NCBI GenBank assembly: GCA_963740945.1
Contig: CAVUGE010000004.1
Coordinates: 1 to 64,000 of the forward strand
Direction: 5' to 3'
Length of the DNA stretch: 64,000 bases
From: CAVQBP01 sp963740945
GTDB taxonomy: Bacteria; Bacteroidota; Ignavibacteria; Ignavibacteriales; Ignavibacteriaceae
A model generated the notes under the pieces. That model had not been told where the DNA came from. It searched no databases and worked only from the letters and a program-made list of their open reading frames with translations. How positions within the stretch are numbered: the stretch's first letter is position 1; each line of letters starts with the position of its first letter. Shown piece by piece: positions 53,872 to 62,455 of this stretch. A program made the position numbers and the translations under genes.

Positions 53872-55491
53872 ATGCGAAATAATAATGAAAAAATAATTGA
53901 CCGGACGTCTCTTTCAAATGGTGCTTCAGCATGGACGCCTCTCCTGGAACCTCTGTTTCGATGGTTGTGGACTGCAACCCTTGTATCGAATATCGGGACC
54001 TGGATGGAAAATGTAGGAGAAGGCTGGCTTATGACTACTCTTTCTCCTTCCCCTCTGCTGGTAGCTTTGGTACAGGTTGCAAATACTCTCCCCATGTTCT
54101 TGCTGGCTCTTCCGGCCGGTTCACTTGCTGATATTTTCGACAGAAGAAAAATTTTACTGGTATCACAGGGCTGGATGATGATAGCAACCTCAATGCTGGC
54201 TATTTTCACTTCAATAAATTTAATGACGCCGTGGCTCCTTCTTACATTTACTTTTGTTCTAGGTCTGGGTGCCGCATTGAATGCACCCGCCTGGCGATCA
54301 ATTACTCCCGATATCGTATCCAAAGAGAATTTGACCAAAGCCATAGTGCTGAATGGACTCGGAGTAAACGGCTCCAGAATTTTCGGTCCGGCATTAGGGG
54401 GATTCATAATAGCCGCTCTGGGTACCGGCTGGGTCTTCATATTAAATGCCGTCTCTTTTATTGGTGTTATCTTTGTCCTCTATTTCTGGAAGAATAAACC
54501 TGTTCATTCCGAACTCCCTGCAGAGCGGCTTTTTGAAGCCATAGTTAATGGAATAAAATACGTACGGCATTCAAAGATTATGGATACTACATTAATCCAC
54601 GCAGTAGCCTTCTTTCCATTTTCAAGTGCAATGTTTGCACTGCTCCCCCTTATAGTACGTAAACAGTTAGGATTAGATTCCGGAGGTTATGGAGTTATGT
54701 TAGGATTTTTAGGATTAGGAGCTGTTATGGGTGCTGTTCTGCTGCCGCGAATTCAGTTGCGGAAATCACTCCATCAGACAGTGATGTATGGTCAGGTACT
54801 AATGGTCTTATTATTACTTTTACTCGGTCTTTCAAAAAATCAATATATGGCTTTTGGAGCTATGTTCATTGGGGGATTAGGCTGGATAGCTGTTCTCTCC
54901 AATCTGCAGACGGTTGTATTAAATTATGTACCCGGCTGGGTAAGATCACGCGTTATGTCTGTTTACCTGCTGACATTTTTTGCCGCTCAATCTTTAGGGA
55001 GCTTCCTATGGGGGCTTATTGCCGATCATACATCAATTTCATTGGCACTTATAATTGCTGGCGGTGGTATGGCTATAACTGCTGTGTTCACATGGAACAG
55101 AAAACTCCCGAGCGGAATAGCAATAGATTTTTCCCCAACTTTCTTTGCCCCTGCACCCGCTTTCTTTGAAGATATCAAATTTGAGGATGGTCCCGTTATA
55201 GTAAGTGCTGAATATATTATCAACCCCGAACAGCTCGATGCATTTAAACAGCATATGGAAAGAGTTCGAAGAGCCAGATTAAGAGCTGGGGCATATTCAT
55301 GGTACCTTGCGAAGGATCTGAATCATCCCGAAAGACAGGTAGAGGTTTTTATGGTTAGTTCATGGCTGGAATACTTACGCCAGCTGGAACGGATCACTGT
55401 ATTTGATAAAAATCTTCAGCAAGAGGCAGACGCTTTTCATATAGGAAAAAATCCTCCCGTAATAAATTATTATCTAAGTGAATTAGGATAA
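53872..55491 (+). CDS. MFS_3-type transporter (enterobactin-exporter-like)
   Basis: A 539-residue inner-membrane exporter. About 12 hydrophobic segments fill the first 410 residues, with LPAGSLADIFDRRKIL as the MFS signature loop and LGAALNAPAWRSITPDIV, GLGVNGSRIFGPALGG as the MFS_3 stretches. The last 110 residues form a soluble ABM-like domain (RRARLRAGAYSWYLAKD, VEVFMVSSWLEYLRQ), as in the long members of this family. Likely exports a siderophore or drug. It is divergent from the RRM gene, and the ribosome site is poor. Confidence 0.87.
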   Translation: MRNNNEKIIDRTSLSNGASAWTPLLEPLFRWLWTATLVSNIGTWMENVGEGWLMTTLSPSPLLVALVQVANTLPMFLLALPAGSLADIFDRRKILLVSQGWMMIATSMLAIFTSINLMTPWLLLTFTFVLGLGAALNAPAWRSITPDIVSKENLTKAIVLNGLGVNGSRIFGPALGGFIIAALGTGWVFILNAVSFIGVIFVLYFWKNKPVHSELPAERLFEAIVNGIKYVRHSKIMDTTLIHAVAFFPFSSAMFALLPLIVRKQLGLDSGGYGVMLGFLGLGAVMGAVLLPRIQLRKSLHQTVMYGQVLMVLLLLLLGLSKNQYMAFGAMFIGGLGWIAVLSNLQTVVLNYVPGWVRSRVMSVYLLTFFAAQSLGSFLWGLIADHTSISLALIIAGGGMAITAVFTWNRKLPSGIAIDFSPTFFAPAPAFFEDIKFEDGPVIVSAEYIINPEQLDAFKQHMERVRRARLRAGAYSWYLAKDLNHPERQVEVFMVSSWLEYLRQLERITVFDKNLQQEADAFHIGKNPPVINYYLSELG

Positions 55492-55573
55492 CCAACCATT
55501 CAATCATTCCATTCCTCATTTGCTTTTCAGGTTCTGTGCTGTTGTTTCAATACCAAACAAATCATACGGTCTT

Positions 55574-55783
55574 TTACTGAAAGCTGCCGTTAAACAAAAA
55601 AACTGTAAGGAATATGGTAACAGCATACTTTAACATTAAAAAATCTCCTTTAAAAACAACTGTCAGTATAGAGATAAACATCATTAAGAATAATATTCCG
55701 GCTGCTGCTCTTATTTCCCGTTCATTTAGAACCGGTATATTATATCCTTCGACGCTTTCACCAAATTTTATTATATTATTCAT
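55574..55783 (-). CDS. Small membrane protein resembling a truncated DUF4395
   Basis: A 69-residue protein with two hydrophobic segments. The segment VLNEREIRAAAGILFLMM and the following KYAVTIFLTVFLF resemble the start of DUF4395 membrane proteins, which are normally near 140 residues and continue into a cysteine-bearing tail; here the frame stops early. GAGGT six bases before the ATG at 55783 supports a real start. A much longer frame continuing to 56200 overlaps the GH2 gene and is not used. It may be a truncated gene. Confidence 0.45.
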   Translation of the reverse strand: MNNIIKFGESVEGYNIPVLNEREIRAAAGILFLMMFISILTVVFKGDFLMLKYAVTIFLTVFLFNGSFQ

Positions 55784-55970
55784 TGATACCTCGTTGTGGT
55801 TTATTATCTTGTTTGTTAAACTTTTTATTTGATTTTTAGTATTTCTTTTCTCAAGAATATATAATTGAATAAACAAATGAAATGGGAAGTCTATATTCGG
55901 CTGATCCTCGTAAACAGACAGCAAATTAATGGCTATTAAAAATTCAATTTTTATTGAAGGTTCTCTAAAA

Positions 55971-58634
55971 ATGTATAAAAGTATTTCTATCTTCCTGCTT
56001 CTTACCCTTTTATTTGTAATTCCCGGATGCGGACCTAAAGAGAAAAAAATAAATTTTGTAAATAACCAATACGAGTTAAATTCCGGGTGGGTATGTAAAA
56101 ACATCAAAGATGTAAACTCAACGGGAGAAGAATTATCCAAACCATCCGATTCATTAATTAACTGGATGCCTGCGGCAGTGCCAGGAACAGTATTAACCAC
56201 ATTGCTGAATAATAAGTTAATTCCTGACCCGTTTTATGGAATGAACAATAAGAAAATCCCTGATATATTTGATACAGGACAGGAATACTATACATATTGG
56301 TTTGTAAAAAACTTCAATGAAAAAGTTCCCGTCGGCAGCGAACAAGTCTGGCTGCATTTCCGTGGAGTTAATTATAGCTGTGATATTTATATGAATGGCC
56401 GTAAATTGAACAAGTCACCACATCACGGAATGTTTCTACGGCAAACCTATAATATTACTTCTTTTCTTTCTAAGGACGGGAATAACCGCCTGGCTGTTAT
56501 TGTATATCCTCCCAACCCTGTTGGCAATCCAAACGGTGGCCAGGGTGGTGATGGAACTATTGCGCATAATCTTACCAATCAATTTACTGCAGGATGGGAT
56601 TGGATTCAGCCGGTTCATGATAGGAATACAGGGATATGGGATAAAGTAACAATTGAAAAAACTAATACTATCAGGCTGAAAGACCTGCATGTTATCACAA
56701 TAGTTCCGGGTAAAAGATTTCCCGGACAGCCCCAAGCTCCGGCTGTGATAAGAGCAAGTGCAGAAATCGAAAATCCGGTCAATCAGTCTATCGGTGGTAC
56801 TTTACAGCTTATTATTGGAAATGATATAATAAAAAAAGAGGTATCACTGCAGCCCGCATCCGCTGCTAAAGTGCAATTACCCGATTTTATATTGAAAAAC
56901 CCGGAGCTCTGGTGGCCCAATGGATATGGCAAGCAGCCATTATATAAGCTTACGTTCAGGTTTATCGGAAACAACAGCCAGGTGATGGATGAAAAAGAAG
57001 TGACAACTGGAATACGTGAAATCCGGACTAAATGGAATAGCAGCACACAGAGCCGCGAAGTACTTGTAAATGGGCAGAAAATTTTTGTCAAAGGAGGTAA
57101 CTGGATTATCTCTGATGCTATGCTAAGATTTTCTCCCGAAAGGTATGATGCCGAAGTACGGTTTCATAGGGATATGAACCTTAACTTAATCCGTGTATGG
57201 GGAGGGGCTATAACCGAAAGACCGGAGTTCTATAATGCATGTGATAAATATGGAATACTTGTTTTCCAGGATTTCTGGATTTCGGGTGACTGCAATGGGA
57301 AATGGCTCGATCCAATGAAAAAAGAAGACCAATGGACAAGACGTAAATATCCGGATGACCATAAACTATTTCTTAATTCGGTTTCAGACCAGGTTAGAAT
57401 GATCCGCAATCATCCCTCTCTCGCGTTCTACTGCGGAGGCAATGAAATTCCGCCTCCTCATGATATTCTGACTGCGATGAAGGATTCTCTTCTTCCTGCT
57501 TTGGATAGTACTCGTTACTTTTTCGAATATTCAAATGTTGACAGCATGTCTCACAATTCTATTGGGGGAAACGGAGACGGTACTTATGGCATTCAGCCTC
57601 TCAGTTATTTCTGGGAAGAACGCTCATTCCCCTTTAATTCTGAAATAGGGTCTGTAGGCATGGGAGATTATCAATCGCTTGAACGTTTTATTCCCCAACA
57701 GGATTTAGTTCTTCCCGGTTCCAACTGGAACAGCATAGATTCCGTGTGGAGATACCACAAGCCAGGATGGTATGGTAAATATATAGATGCATACGGAAAA
57801 CCCAGCGGCATTAAGGATTTTGCCAATAAAGCACAGCTTCTCAATTATAACCAGTACAGGGGATTGATGGAAGGGCATATTGCTCACATGTGGGAATGGT
57901 ACACTGGGGTGATTATCTGGAAAACCCAAAATCCATGGACTGCATTACGCGGTCAAATGTATGATTACTTCCTTGATCCTAACGGCGGCCTGTACGGTCT
58001 AAATCATGCGGATAAGCCTCTGCATGCAATGTTTAACCCCGTTGATGGGATGCTGATGGTGGCAAATCATACTTTCGATTCCCGGCACGATCTTATGATT
58101 CAGGCAAAAGCTTATAACATTGCCGGCAAGGATTCCCTGGTTCTGCAGTGGTTTATCGAATTAAGTCCTGCTTCCGTTCAGAAAATTGCTCCGTTAAAAA
58201 TAGTTCTAAATAAATTATTCTCCGCTCAAGGAGGTTTTTTATCTTTGCGTTTGCTCAGCACATCTCATAAAGTCCTTGATGATAATCTCTACTGGCTGCC
58301 CGATTCAAACGGTAATTACAGCGGATTACAGAAAATGTCAAAAACAAAAGTAACTGTCTTAGCCGGCAAAGAAAATGATGGACATATTGAAGTGAAGATT
58401 AACAATCCTCCAGGTGGACCAATTGCTTTTTTCAACCGCATCTCACTCGTGAACTCAATAACAAAAAATAGAATCCTGCCCGTTTTCTACAGCGACAATT
58501 ATGTTTCTATATTACCTGGAGAAGAAAAAGTAGTTCTTATTGACTATACTCAGAAAGATGATATTAATAATGCCGAAGTCTCAATAACCGGCTGGAACGT
58601 AGATGAACAGTATATAAAAATAAATCCCATGTGA
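55971..58634 (+). CDS. Family 2 glycoside hydrolase lipoprotein (beta-mannosidase/exo-glucosaminidase-like)
   Basis: An 887-residue outer-surface glycosidase. The start at 55971 gives a clean lipoprotein signal MYKSISIFLLLTLLFVIPGC, with GAAGG upstream; an in-frame ATG 14 codons earlier is rejected. The N-terminal sugar-binding jelly roll (WMPAAVPGTVLTTLL, YTYWFVKNF), the immunoglobulin-like domain and the TIM barrel follow in order. The acid is E492 in YCGGNEIPPP and the nucleophile is E558 in FNSEIGSVG. The layout is that of beta-mannosidase and exo-beta-glucosaminidase. It stands alone; the GH127 gene at the right edge suggests a polysaccharide-use region. Confidence 0.9.
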   Translation: MYKSISIFLLLTLLFVIPGCGPKEKKINFVNNQYELNSGWVCKNIKDVNSTGEELSKPSDSLINWMPAAVPGTVLTTLLNNKLIPDPFYGMNNKKIPDIFDTGQEYYTYWFVKNFNEKVPVGSEQVWLHFRGVNYSCDIYMNGRKLNKSPHHGMFLRQTYNITSFLSKDGNNRLAVIVYPPNPVGNPNGGQGGDGTIAHNLTNQFTAGWDWIQPVHDRNTGIWDKVTIEKTNTIRLKDLHVITIVPGKRFPGQPQAPAVIRASAEIENPVNQSIGGTLQLIIGNDIIKKEVSLQPASAAKVQLPDFILKNPELWWPNGYGKQPLYKLTFRFIGNNSQVMDEKEVTTGIREIRTKWNSSTQSREVLVNGQKIFVKGGNWIISDAMLRFSPERYDAEVRFHRDMNLNLIRVWGGAITERPEFYNACDKYGILVFQDFWISGDCNGKWLDPMKKEDQWTRRKYPDDHKLFLNSVSDQVRMIRNHPSLAFYCGGNEIPPPHDILTAMKDSLLPALDSTRYFFEYSNVDSMSHNSIGGNGDGTYGIQPLSYFWEERSFPFNSEIGSVGMGDYQSLERFIPQQDLVLPGSNWNSIDSVWRYHKPGWYGKYIDAYGKPSGIKDFANKAQLLNYNQYRGLMEGHIAHMWEWYTGVIIWKTQNPWTALRGQMYDYFLDPNGGLYGLNHADKPLHAMFNPVDGMLMVANHTFDSRHDLMIQAKAYNIAGKDSLVLQWFIELSPASVQKIAPLKIVLNKLFSAQGGFLSLRLLSTSHKVLDDNLYWLPDSNGNYSGLQKMSKTKVTVLAGKENDGHIEVKINNPPGGPIAFFNRISLVNSITKNRILPVFYSDNYVSILPGEEKVVLIDYTQKDDINNAEVSITGWNVDEQYIKINPM

Positions 58635-58647
58635 CAATTATATCATT

Positions 58648-58770
58648 AAGGGGCCGACTAAAAAGTGTCATTCCGGGCTTGACCCGGAATCTAACCTTGC
58701 AATTTTGCACCTGAAAACAGATGCTGAATCAAGTTCAGCATGACAAGCTCTACTTTTTGGTCACCCCCTT
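58648..58770. repeat. GACCAAAAAGT-family element with nested hairpins
   Basis: Outer arms (GGGGCCGACTAAAAAGT and ACTTTTTGGTCACCCCC) match the element at 2141-2238 at their cores. The interior holds two unrelated hairpins, TTCCGGG..CCCGGAA and ATGCTGAA..TTCAGCAT, the second of a type very common in Bacteroidota genomes. It follows the GH2 stop and may also terminate transcription. Confidence 0.65.
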
Positions 58771-58794
58771 CAAGAGGTAAAAATCCATCAAGCC

Positions 58795-58862
58795 CTAAAC
58801 GGTATCAACCGTTTTAGACTGTAGCCTGGCTTTTAAATACCAACGGATAAAAATCCGTTGGT
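58795..58862. repeat. Pair of small hairpins
   Basis: CTAAACGGT..ACCGTTTTAG (58795-58817) is followed by ACCAACGGAT-AAAA-ATCCGTTGGT (58839-58862) and TTAAAAAAAG. They could act as a terminator for either strand between the GH2 and DGPF genes. Confidence 0.5.
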
Positions 58863-58894
58863 TAAAAAAAGTTACAAAACCTTTAAGATTATCA

Positions 58895-59353
58895 TTAACC
58901 TTCAGCCTTACGGCGTTCAAGTTCTTCCTTAACTATTTTACTATCTGCAGCTTTTCTTACATCTTCAGGAAACTCCGACACTTCAAATACCTGCCGAACT
59001 TCTATTACAGCTCCGCTGTCAACTTTAACAGCAGGACAGCGTTTTGCCCATTCAACAGCTTCATCCTTCGACTTTACATCGATCATCCAGTAGCCTCCTA
59101 TTACATCCTTAGCCTCAATAAACGGTCCGTCGGTTACGGAAGTTTTGCTTCCATCAAAAGTAACGCGTGCACCCTTCAATAAAGGATGAAGCCCGTCAAG
59201 AGAAAGAAGAACTCCGGCTTTTGCAAGCTCTTCGTTGTACTTCATCATAGCTTCAACTGCCTCCGCAGGAGGCGCAAAGTTCTCGTCTGCCTTTTTCTCC
59301 GAAGGTGCATTTGACTGATATTCGGGTGGTATCATAAACATCATAAATCTCAT
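58895..59353 (-). CDS. YciI/DGPF-domain protein 2
   Basis: A 152-residue YCII-related protein with the DGPF motif (VTDGPFIEAKD), preceded by a short N-terminal part (MRFMMFMIPPEY) and a helical middle. The family is a ferredoxin-like fold of unknown chemistry. In ECF42 operons DGPF proteins accompany the sigma factor. A ribosome site GGAGAT precedes the ATG. It is the last of three minus-strand genes in the order sigma, DGPF 1, DGPF 2. Confidence 0.85.
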   Translation of the reverse strand: MRFMMFMIPPEYQSNAPSEKKADENFAPPAEAVEAMMKYNEELAKAGVLLSLDGLHPLLKGARVTFDGSKTSVTDGPFIEAKDVIGGYWMIDVKSKDEAVEWAKRCPAVKVDSGAVIEVRQVFEVSEFPEDVRKAADSKIVKEELERRKAEG

Positions 59354-59412
59354 TGCAGTATCTCCTTTTATAGTTAAATAAATTATTGTTTTTATGAAAT
59401 AATTATTTTTAT

Positions 59413-59763
59413 TTACAGATCATCCATACCGGTAGCTGAAAGCTTCGCCATCTTTAAAACACCATCTCCCATACATTCACGGAGTTTCTTTCCCCATTCG
59501 ATCGCCTCTTCCATGGAATCAACGCTGATTATCGTAAAACCGGGAATCAGATCTTTTCCTTCTATAAAAGGTCCGTCGGTAACGGAAAATTTTCCTTTCT
59601 CCAGACTTATGTGGATAGTTTTTAGAGGCAGCTGTCCGGTTGCAGCTATTTTTCCCGATTTAAAAGATTCCTCCATAAATTTTCCCATTTTTGACATTCC
59701 TTCCGGTGAAGGTGGAGTCATAGGTTCTCCGTCTTTTCTAGTGAAATAAACAAAAAACTGCAT
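59413..59763 (-). CDS. YciI/DGPF-domain protein 1
   Basis: A 116-residue YCII protein: MQFFVYFTRK start, PLKTIHISLEKGKFSVTDGPFIEGKDL with the DGPF motif, then FTIISVDSMEEAIEWGKKL. It is close to the following gene in sequence and probably a paralogue. GGAGAATC precedes the ATG. It lies 104 bases downstream of the ECF42-type sigma gene and 59 upstream of DGPF 2. Confidence 0.85.
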   Translation of the reverse strand: MQFFVYFTRKDGEPMTPPSPEGMSKMGKFMEESFKSGKIAATGQLPLKTIHISLEKGKFSVTDGPFIEGKDLIPGFTIISVDSMEEAIEWGKKLRECMGDGVLKMAKLSATGMDDL

Positions 59764-59867
59764 ATATGATTCTCCTTATTTTTTTGATGTTAATTTGGAA
59801 TAACTTCCAATTTATTTGCTTTATATATAGCCGAATGAAAATCTTTAAAAGGGACAGAGTTAAAAAA

Positions 59868-61136
59868 TTATTTTGAAATTTCGGATAGTTGATTTTCTAA
59901 GAACCTGCGTTCAGGCTCTTGACGGACTAACTCAATGGCTCTTTTATAAGCCTTAATTGCCTCATCCTTTAACCCAAGTCTTTTTGAAAAGTCAGCCTGT
60001 GCAGAATACAGCAAATGATACGAATCGAGGTTGCCTTGTTTGATTAAGCTATTAATTATGGAAAGACCGGCTTCGGAGCCTTCATGCATTCCCACCGCAA
60101 TTGCACGGTTTAACTCTACAATAGGGGATGGGTTAATAGATAGAAGCATGTCGTAATATCCTATGATTAAATCCCACCGCGTATTTTGAACAGAGTCAGC
60201 GGCTGCATGAACAGATGCAATTGCTGCCTGAAGAGTATATGGCCCCAGCCTGCCCGACATTACAGCCTGATTAATTAACTGCATTCCTTCCCGGATTAGA
60301 TTTTTATCCCAAAGGGAGCGGTCTTGATTTTCAAGCGGTATAAGGTCACCGTTTTTTGCTGCACGGGATTCCCTTCTGGATTCCTGCAGTAACAGAAGCG
60401 CTAGGAGTCCCAGACTTTCAGGTGTAGAAATTAAATCAACCAGTTTACGGCACAAGAAAATAGCTTCATCAGTCAGTTCTTTTCGTATATGGTCTTCTCC
60501 CGAGCTTGCAGAATAACCCTCATTAAATATCAAATAGATTACATGGAGAACGGCATCCATCCGGTTTGTTATTTCTGACTTCGAAGGAATTTCATAAGGA
60601 ATTTTCTTTTCTCTAAATAATAACTTGGCCCTTGAAATTCTTTTTTTTATTGTTTCGAAAGATACAAAGTAGGCACGTGCTATTTCTTCTGTAGTCATGC
60701 CGCATACATCCCTGAGAGAAAGTGCAATTCGGGAATCCAAAGGCAGTGTAGGATGACAGCAGAAAAATATCAGGCGGAGTTGATCATCATCAACTACATC
60801 ATTTTGCCAAAGCTGATCCTCTAAGTAAACTTTATCATCCGGAAAATTTTCCGATATCAGCTCTCTTCCGCGTTTCAATTTCCTGATTGAATCAATCGAC
60901 TTAAACTTTCCTGCAGAAACTAACCATGAATAAGGATTTTTCGGAATTCCCTCTTTCGGCCATTTTTCCAGTGCAATACTAAAAGCTTCCTGTTTAGCTT
61001 CCTCAGCAAGATCGAAATCACCTAGAATTCGAATTAAAGTAGCCAGAACACGCCCGGATTCGCTTTTGTAGATTTTTCCTATTTCTTCTTTTATAAAATC
61101 TTGCATATCATCACTAAGAGGATAAGAGGAATACAA
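59868..61136 (-). CDS. ECF42-type RNA polymerase sigma factor with TPR-like extension
   Basis: A 422-residue group IV sigma factor. Sigma-2 (about 10-75, with ATLIRILGDFDLAEEAKQEAF and a GIPKNPYSWL segment) and sigma-4 (about 110-165, with LSLRDVCGMTTEEIARAYFVS) are followed by a 240-residue C-terminal extension (FNEGYSASSGEDH, then helix pairs of TPR type). That long extension and the two DGPF neighbours fit ECF42, in which no anti-sigma factor is encoded and the extension is thought to control activity. The likely target is its own operon. Confidence 0.88.
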   Translation of the reverse strand: MYSSYPLSDDMQDFIKEEIGKIYKSESGRVLATLIRILGDFDLAEEAKQEAFSIALEKWPKEGIPKNPYSWLVSAGKFKSIDSIRKLKRGRELISENFPDDKVYLEDQLWQNDVVDDDQLRLIFFCCHPTLPLDSRIALSLRDVCGMTTEEIARAYFVSFETIKKRISRAKLLFREKKIPYEIPSKSEITNRMDAVLHVIYLIFNEGYSASSGEDHIRKELTDEAIFLCRKLVDLISTPESLGLLALLLLQESRRESRAAKNGDLIPLENQDRSLWDKNLIREGMQLINQAVMSGRLGPYTLQAAIASVHAAADSVQNTRWDLIIGYYDMLLSINPSPIVELNRAIAVGMHEGSEAGLSIINSLIKQGNLDSYHLLYSAQADFSKRLGLKDEAIKAYKRAIELVRQEPERRFLENQLSEISK

Positions 61137-61144
61137 CTATTACA

Positions 61145-61294
61145 ATCTTCTTCATGATTATAATCTCTATTAATCACAACAAAATGACTATGAATGACCC
61201 AATGACTGATGAAATTTTCTTACACCATTCCAACATTCCACCACTCCATTTCCCCCATCCAAAACAATGAATGACAACGAATGACTATCCTGAG
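61145..61294. repeat. AATGACTATGAATGACC and TTCCAACA word repeats
   Basis: The gap between the sigma and MetX-like genes holds drifting words ATGACTATGAATG, AATGACTGATG and ATTCCAACATTCCACC. It has no gene or terminator. Confidence 0.5.
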
Positions 61295-62338
61295 TTATTC
61301 CGATAAAAAATTGTGAACCACTTCTACAAACTTTTTCATATCGCATCCCGGACCCAAATGCCCGCAATCATTGTGAAAAACAAAGGTTTTTGCATTAATC
61401 ATTTTTGCAAAATCCAATGCAGGCGTCGGATTAGCCATATGATCCTTTTCAGATACAATTATATAGACTTTAGCTTTTATGCTTTCCGCGGCTTTTTCCA
61501 TCGAGCCCCCAAAACTTTTTGATATATCATGCTGAAGCATCGCCTTTAATTGTGCAACCCAATTGTAAGAATTAAAATGCACTTTAAAGTCTTCATATAT
61601 TTTTGCAGCATATTCATTATACTCTTCTGGTTTCGTATTTTCAACCCTGTATGAAGGCGTTTGAATTTCCAGGGCCTGGAGTCCTTCCACACTTTTAATT
61701 AATTCCTCATCGCTTATATTATGATTATGACCCATCTCAATAATATTAAGTTCGGTATTCCATAATAATAAATCATAAGAAGTAAGTTTCGGTGAACCTA
61801 CATAAGGAACTGCTTTGTCCATAAAATCGGGATATGAAGTCATCCATTGAAATGTCTGAATTCCACCCATTGAGCCACCAAATATTGCATAGACGTGATT
61901 GATATTCAATATTCGTGTAAGCAGCTTGTATTGTGAATTTACCATATCTACGATATTAAAAACCGGGAACTTTGAATTAGGCTGTTCATCACTGTTAGAA
62001 GGTGAAGATGAAGCTCCGTCTCCGAGCGCATCGACGGCTATTACATAATATTTATCCGAATCAATTAGTTTATCCGGACCGATTAAACCCATCAAGTCTT
62101 TTGTATTTCCTCCAAACCAGGTTGGAAATAAAATAATATTTGACTTATCTTTATTCATTTTACCGAAAAGTCTATATCCGATCTTGCAATTATAAATCGT
62201 GTCCCCGTTTGTAAGTCTAAAATTTCCAAGCTCACCTAAATGTAAATCAGACCCCTTTTCATTGACATTAGTTTTATATTGAGCATTAACCAAAAAGCTC
62301 AATTGAAAGAGAAATGCAATTATAAAGATTTTCTTCAT
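61295..62338 (-). CDS. Secreted MetX-like alpha/beta hydrolase
   Basis: A 347-residue alpha/beta hydrolase of the homoserine O-acetyltransferase (MetX) branch: YRLFGKMNKDKSNIILFPTWFGG, the nucleophile elbow GGSMGG (Ser near 155), and the closing NDCGHLG histidine region with the acid in SEKDHMANPTP. It has an N-terminal signal (MKKIFIIAFLFQLSFLVNAQ), so it is exported, which is not expected for a methionine-biosynthesis enzyme. It is probably a related esterase or acyltransferase outside the cytoplasm. No met genes are near. Confidence 0.8.
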   Translation of the reverse strand: MKKIFIIAFLFQLSFLVNAQYKTNVNEKGSDLHLGELGNFRLTNGDTIYNCKIGYRLFGKMNKDKSNIILFPTWFGGNTKDLMGLIGPDKLIDSDKYYVIAVDALGDGASSSPSNSDEQPNSKFPVFNIVDMVNSQYKLLTRILNINHVYAIFGGSMGGIQTFQWMTSYPDFMDKAVPYVGSPKLTSYDLLLWNTELNIIEMGHNHNISDEELIKSVEGLQALEIQTPSYRVENTKPEEYNEYAAKIYEDFKVHFNSYNWVAQLKAMLQHDISKSFGGSMEKAAESIKAKVYIIVSEKDHMANPTPALDFAKMINAKTFVFHNDCGHLGPGCDMKKFVEVVHNFLSE

Positions 62339-62388
62339 ACTTTTATTCCTAATTTAACCTAACTCATTTTGGGATTAACAATTTACCT

Positions 62389-62422
62389 AAACCTCCGTGG
62401 TTTTTAAAAACCACGGAGGTTT
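62389..62422. repeat. 34-bp perfect palindrome, copy 2
   Basis: AAACCTCCGTGGTTTTT and its exact complement, same frame as copy 1 at 53664-53697. It could also act as a terminator between the GH127 and MetX-like genes, since both strands end in T5-6. Confidence 0.8.
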
Positions 62423-62455
62423 TTGAACCTGAATGAACCATCTGCAATTCAGCAC

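Noticed and set aside
55614..55832. Plus-strand 72-codon frame
   Set aside because: It is antisense to the DUF4395-like frame and has no ribosome site; the minus strand has better family resemblance.
55574..56200. Long 208-codon minus-strand frame
   Set aside because: Its first 139 codons are antisense to the GH2 gene; only the last 69 codons, from the ATG at 55783 with a GAGGT site, are kept as a possible gene.
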